Positions 59,375 through 64,000 of a stretch of 64,000 bases of DNA are shown here, one piece after another; the first letter of the stretch is position 1, and every line of letters starts with the position of its first letter. The stretch comes from Lentinula raphanica (taxonomy: Eukaryota; Basidiomycota; Agaricomycetes; Agaricales; Omphalotaceae), in NCBI GenBank assembly GCA_027919835.1, contig JANVFP010000007.1:310001-374000 (forward strand), in the 5' to 3' direction. The translations under genes and the position numbers were made by a program. Below the pieces are notes generated by a model. The model saw only the letters and a program-made list of their open reading frames with translations. It was not told the origin of the DNA and ran no database searches.

Positions 59375-60372
59375 CTAATTGCCAACATTCATACTAGATT
59401 CTCCAGTAGTTGATAAAGAAGTACCGTTCGAGTTGAAGGGGAACTGAAGGATTGCAACTCCGGCAGAGATGGTAGAGTCATCAGCTGTGGTATTGCTGTT
59501 CGTCAGAACAGCGTAAGAGATAGTTTTGTTTGGAACAACGACTTGTCCGTCCTGGACCGGGACAAATATCGTCGAGAGTCCGCTAAAGAAAGCGACATAT
59601 TGCCCGTCAGTGCTGACACCATCGGCGGTGATGTTAGCGGCTTGTCCGGGAGAGGCATCACCGAAGGTGAGAGCAGGGAATGCTTTGACCGGAAGCGAGG
59701 GATTGGAAGAGGGGCAGCTAGTGATGAATTGTGCGGCAAGGGTGTAGATGACATCAAGACCGAGAGGAGTATCGAAAGGTCCATTCCAAGGGTTCTCTTT
59801 GTTGACCGGACCTGCGACCCAGGCAGCGTGACGAGCTTCCGTTGAGAGGATAACAGCGGCAGTGGTGAGGTAGCTTTTGCTGCTCACATACTGAGCGGCT
59901 CCAGCGTAAGCTGAAACACCGACGCCTTCGAGGACTTGAGAAAGAGCAGCAAACGACGAAGGCGAAGTGTACGGGCTAGAGGAGGTACAAAGTGATGAAT
60001 CATCTGATCATGGATAAGAATATCAAGAACTTACAAACTGTAATTGCAGGCCTTGGTTGCGTTATCACCGAGTGCACTAGTAAGCAGCTCGACGTGGGAC
60101 TGCTCATGAGAGGCAATTTGCTCAAACCGTCCTCGAGCCCACGATGGCAACCCATCGTTGATGAAATCGTCTTCGGTGAAATTATTCAAAGCACCGGTGT
60201 AGAACGCGTTCTCTAAGTGTTCTAGAGTGAGAGCAAAGTTCAGCACGACCGTGTCGTCGATGGTCGAATTGGTCGACGTAGAGTTCGACGAGCTGTCTCT
60301 AGCCTGAGGAAGAACAAAGGCAGAGGCGGCGCAAACGAGAGAACCGTAAGTGAGAAGAGAGATGGATTTCAT
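59375..60372 (-). CDS. Secre­ted ferritin-like protein, Rds1 type
   Basis: Exons 60372-60035 and 59975-59375 (939 nt, 312 aa). A signal peptide (MKSISLLTYGSLVCAASAFV) is followed by a Ser/Thr/Asn-rich linker and the ferritin-like helical domain: VLNFALTLEHLENAFYTGAL, then IASHEQSHVELL and, after the intron, STEARHAAWVAG. The Glu and Glu-X2-His pattern (LEHLE, EQSHVE, EARH) resembles metal-ligand positions of ferritin-like proteins; the fungal members are known as Rds1, a stress-regulated protein. The last 130 residues are beta-rich and end in a Ser/Thr/Asn stretch. A cell-surface or secreted location is likely. No enzymatic role is established. Confidence 0.88.
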
Positions 60373-60418
60373 TGTGGGGGATTTTTGGTTTGGTTAATCG
60401 TCGAGAATCGTGGGGCTC

Positions 60419-60424
60419 TTTATA
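60419..60424 (-). promoter_or_regulatory. TATA box candidate for the ferritin-like gene
   Basis: TATAAA on the minus strand within GGTATAAAGAGCC, about 47 bp before the ATG at 60372. Confidence 0.55.
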
Positions 60425-61129
60425 CCTTTTGGTGGACAGTAAGTCTTCCTTTCTACTTGAAGGGGCGACGATCGCGACAAGCTCCTGTCGGGCTTTTTCG
60501 GACGTTCAGTCTCAGACACCAAAAGAGTTAACCCAGGCTTGTTTGGGTGAAAGTGGGCGAACCCAAAAAGGGGAAGTGAATCGTTGATGTCCCAGGGGCC
60601 GTTAAACAGGAGGAAGGCAGTGCTAAAGGTACCCCTCTAGCCTCCTTACACATCTCTAAGCCAGAAATTCAGGCGTTGAGACTGAGATACATGTTCAGGA
60701 GAAGGGATATTAGCCTACAAGTTGAAGCGGAACAAAGACAAGAGAGGAGTCATGGTAAAGCTCGACATGTGATGATTGGTTCAGGATGACTGACCGGAAG
60801 ATGACGGTGACGAATAGCCTAAGACAAGTCTGTCGGTGTAATGAATTTGCCTGAGTATGGACTTGAGAAGAGACAGGTTTGCCTAGGAATTGCCCCTGTA
60901 ATAACAGTATACTCCGTCGCCTAAAGGTAGGAGGACGGGACATGATCGTTGGCGAGGTTTTGAGAAATGAACGAGCTTCCAGAGCTTGGAATAAATAAGC
61001 GCTCGAGCCGCTGACTTCCGAGGACTTTCCTTCGATAGAACGCTAGTAGATGTCGAAGCTATAATTGCTTTGACTGTGGAGTACAAGGATCGTCGATTAC
61101 ATGATGTGAAGCGAAAGGAACAGGTGTTG
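60425..61129. other. Intergenic stretch, no supported gene
   Basis: It lies between the ferritin-like gene and the DUF6533 gene. No gene or repeat is seen. Confidence 0.4.
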
Positions 61130-62765
61130 CTATTGTCCAGAAGTCCGTGCTGATTCGTCGCGAGATACTTCAAAGTCTTGTACGTGAGGCGAACAACCAG
61201 GTTGATAGTTGGCAAAAACCAATCCAGACATTTGTGTTTCATGACTATGGTCTTCCCGTAAGTTGAGCATCAAGCGCGACATCATGACGCTGGAGATACT
61301 GAGAAGGTGTTGGTAGAAGGACCGGGAAACAGAAGCCTACACTCACATGCTGGTGAAAATCGGGAACAAACCCCTCGTAAGTTCCTGCAAACGATTCAAT
61401 ATATTTGTTTGTTCTTAATTATGAATGAGAACGCACCCCTCCAAACTGGAAGAAGGAGACATCAGTGAATGATTTCGAGTCGGGACGAGAACGCCATACC
61501 AGAAAAACGATTATATTCGCCAACGTAGCGAGAGTTATGATTCCAAAATACATCAGGCCTTTTGGACAGAATGTGTCAGAATGAATCAATGTATCCTGTG
61601 AACAAGGCTTCGACTGACCATCACGCATAACGATGGTCCCTATTCCTCCCGAGATGTACCCGTCTTTATAAATGTAGTATGTCTTCCAGAGCGTCAAGGA
61701 GAAAACACATAGATCAAAAACAAATATCCCTATCCAGAGATACGCGAAATCTGCGGGAGACAGTGCATAGGTTCAGTTGTACGGCTCTCAAGGTGTCTGA
61801 AAGGCCAGAGTTGCTCACGGAGTCCTCTACATGATGATTAGATGAATGAGGATACTGTTGAGAAACGCTAAGATACCCACTGCGAATTTGAAAAACTCGG
61901 AACCGCCCCAACTTGAGACACCGCCGAGGGAGGATCTACTGCATCAGGATCTGTTTTGTCTGCGTAGTATAGTTGTACCTGATAGTCTTGCTCGATCAGA
62001 GAAGCTAGCGACCTCGAACAGCGTGTGATTACCCACCACGTCGTTCACGGCCACAGCTGCTAATATAGCACACAAAAATCCTGTGATTCGTTTGCTGCCG
62101 CTGTATATGGCATTTGTGCGTAGCACGAAGAGGACTTTGGAATTCGATGTCAGCGCGGACATGAAGGCGAGGAGAGATGGCAGTCACTGTACGCACCACA
62201 TATGTTGCATTGCACAAGAGCAATCACTATTTGTGCATAAAAGTCTAGTGCCTCACGTCTGAAAGGAAGGAAGGAAGCTTGAGATCTATGTGATCGTCGA
62301 CGTTATGCACTGTATGATGCTCACCCCTATGAAGAGCGAGGAAAGGGTGAGCGGACATCGATGAGACACGTATGGATGGTACTTGCATTGTGATAGCGCA
62401 AAATTGGTCCGGGCCAGAAGAAGAACAGCACGAGGGGAATGTTTCCGACTAGGGACAAGTATCGGTTGACGAAGAAGAGCACTGATGCTAGCCGCTTTGT
62501 ATCACGTTTCCAAAAACGTTCGATCTCCATATCAAGCGTGAGGAGATAATCGTAAACAAGTATCACTTTGAAAGCGAATGCTATCAGCATCAGCAACAGG
62601 GATCGACAGTCCAAATATCACGCACCGAATTCCATGAGTTCCACATAATGATTCCAGTTCCTAGTTACATAGCAGATCATACATCAGTCACTTAAATGAA
62701 CCCAACTGTTCGAAATTTGGTCGCTCGTACACTTGGATTTGGATCTCTGCGGCATTGAACGACAT
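61130..62765 (-). CDS. DUF6533-type seven-helix membrane protein
   Basis: About ten exons. Start exon 62765-62731 (MSFNAAEIQIQ) joins 62660-62626 and then the exon ending upstream at 62565, reading NWNHYVELMEFVILVYDYLL. Next come TLDMEIERFWKRD and VLFFVNRYLSLVGNIPLVLF, the DUF6533 signature. Later exons give EALDFYAQIVIALVQCNICV, LFVLRTNAIYSGSKRITGF (62134-62037), YYADKTDPDAVDPPSA (61978-61877), FAYLWIGIFVFDLCVFSLTL, YFGIITLATLANIIVFLVW, and a last exon 61298-61130 with SRLMLNLREDHSHETQMSG. Seven hydrophobic helices are plausible. Exons around 62330-62240 and 61870-61780 are not fixed. The family is very numerous in agaricomycetes and its function is unknown. Confidence 0.75.
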
Positions 62766-64000
62766 GAACGAGATGCAAGAGAGAGAAGAAGTAGATGATC
62801 AGTGGGTGCACCACTTGAGGAAGGGAGGGAGGGGAAGCTAACGCCAAATATCCTAACTCCATGGATTCTTATTTTATCCCTTCTTCCTTATACTACCTAT
62901 CACAGTTCCCGCCTTACCGTAAACAGTCTTGCCCATTGAATTCGATGTCATCGTGATAAAAAAACAGCGACTTACTGGGATAAAACATATCATCAGAACT
63001 GTCAAAGTGAAGCTCTAAAAGCAAGGACCTACAAGCCAAGCACCAGGTAACCACAGTCTGAGTTAGCGCATCGTCTCTTGTTCCGTACGAGTTCCCAGCC
63101 AACCGTTTGTCTCCTGTGTAGTATGAAAGTCTCGGTATGAATCAGGATTCAGACGAAGTAGCGATGTGCAGTAATAGAGAAAACTATCGTTCAGCTTTCA
63201 TCGTCTGGTATATTGCGGCCAAAACGGCCTTGAGGCTCAGTGGGGCCTCGGTTTGCCCAACAAGTAATATTAATGCGGGACGCGTTATACAAAGACTTGG
63301 ACTAGCATTGTGGTGGCATATATCCCGAAGGATCATGAGCCAGAAAACGCAAAATCATCGTCAATCGCTGATTTGTTGAGCTGGTGACCTAACCAGAAGA
63401 AGCCATGAGGTTGGTTGACGAGAAAAAAGAAGTATCACTCACTTTGTTCTTTGAACTCCAACCCCACGTTTCCTGCTCTATCTTCGCCTATAACATCGAT
63501 GAATGGATAGTCTGGCGGAGAAAACTTCCCGAGAGTCGAAGAAAACGGAGGTATAGAAAGAGTATACAACTCAAGGTTCCGACTCATCCGTAGACACTAT
63601 CGGCGAAACTTGTGCATTTGATGTGAATCATACTCGTGTATGCAAAAGAGCTGATGAGGGTCTCTAATTCCAGTCTTAACATAGCTTTATCTGTCTGTCA
63701 GCGACTGGCCAGTGGAAGGTGCGAATGAAAACAAAAAAGCATTGGTCAACCGAGAGAACAATATGAGCGTGCCAGCGCTCGCTTTTGGGCGCTTACTCAA
63801 GCGCTCGAGCGCTTATTTTACCACAAGTTTTTGTACTTAGCTTGAACTCGTTCAACTTTTCGTTCTGTCATAACTTATAGTATGTAGGCCCCTAGCAGCA
63901 GTATTCATTGTGGAGAAATAAAATAGGCTCTAGCAGCGACCATCAAGTGTACACCTGAACAGCACCTTCCCTGCATCATTGTAGATAACACATCTAGTAG
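62766..64000. other. Right end of the window, no supported gene
   Basis: Only short ORFs without motifs. A cluster of GCGCTT/AAGCGC palindromes occurs at 63770-63820, including TGGGCGCTTA at 63785-63794. Confidence 0.4.

Overview
The window looks like nuclear DNA of an agaricomycete (mushroom-forming basidiomycete) fungus. The grounds are GT-AG introns of about 48-70 nt, families typical of that class (DUF6533 seven-helix protein, long F-box protein, NACHT-ankyrin NLR, single-pass membrane protein with coiled-coil tail), a DASH-complex subunit, and a Ty3-type retroelement riddled with small DNA transposons. The species cannot be told from sequence alone. Gene models below were built by hand from splice sites and reading-frame continuity, with no alignment or transcript data.

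Layout. 1-173: last part of a gene leaving the left edge. 1539-5931: an intact five-exon NLR (NACHT NTPase plus 26 near-identical 33-residue ankyrin repeats). 6545-6848: a short inverted-repeat element holding telomere-like CCCTAA runs. 7639-11607: a 4-kb foldback element whose arms carry more than 30 copies of the palindrome GGGTAGCTACCC; it has inserted into, and truncated, a Ty3 retrotransposon. About 11608-21860: the gag-pol remains of that retrotransposon, broken by frameshifts and by at least four insertions, two of which can be removed on paper with a 2-bp target duplication so that the frame closes.

22866-35474: an array of five related genes for small secreted proteins, all on the minus strand, sharing a signal-peptide exon, an acidic micro-exon and an upstream box, but with unrelated-looking helical C-termini. 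Degenerate tandem and inverted repeats lie between copies 4 and 5. This fast-diverging family is the best candidate in the window for something undescribed.

36458-62765: a gene-dense, mostly housekeeping stretch: P4-ATPase lipid flippase (15 exons), a small hypothetical protein, septin CDC10, a single-pass membrane protein, a flavin monooxygenase, a Hst2/SIRT2-type sirtuin with 10-nt and 8-nt micro-exons, a hypothetical intronless protein, DASH subunit DAD1, a large F-box protein, a secreted protein that may have an ADP-ribosyltransferase-like fold, a secreted ferritin-like (Rds1-type) protein and a DUF6533 membrane protein. These genes do not form an obvious pathway or biosynthetic cluster. 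The last 1.2 kb shows no supportable gene.
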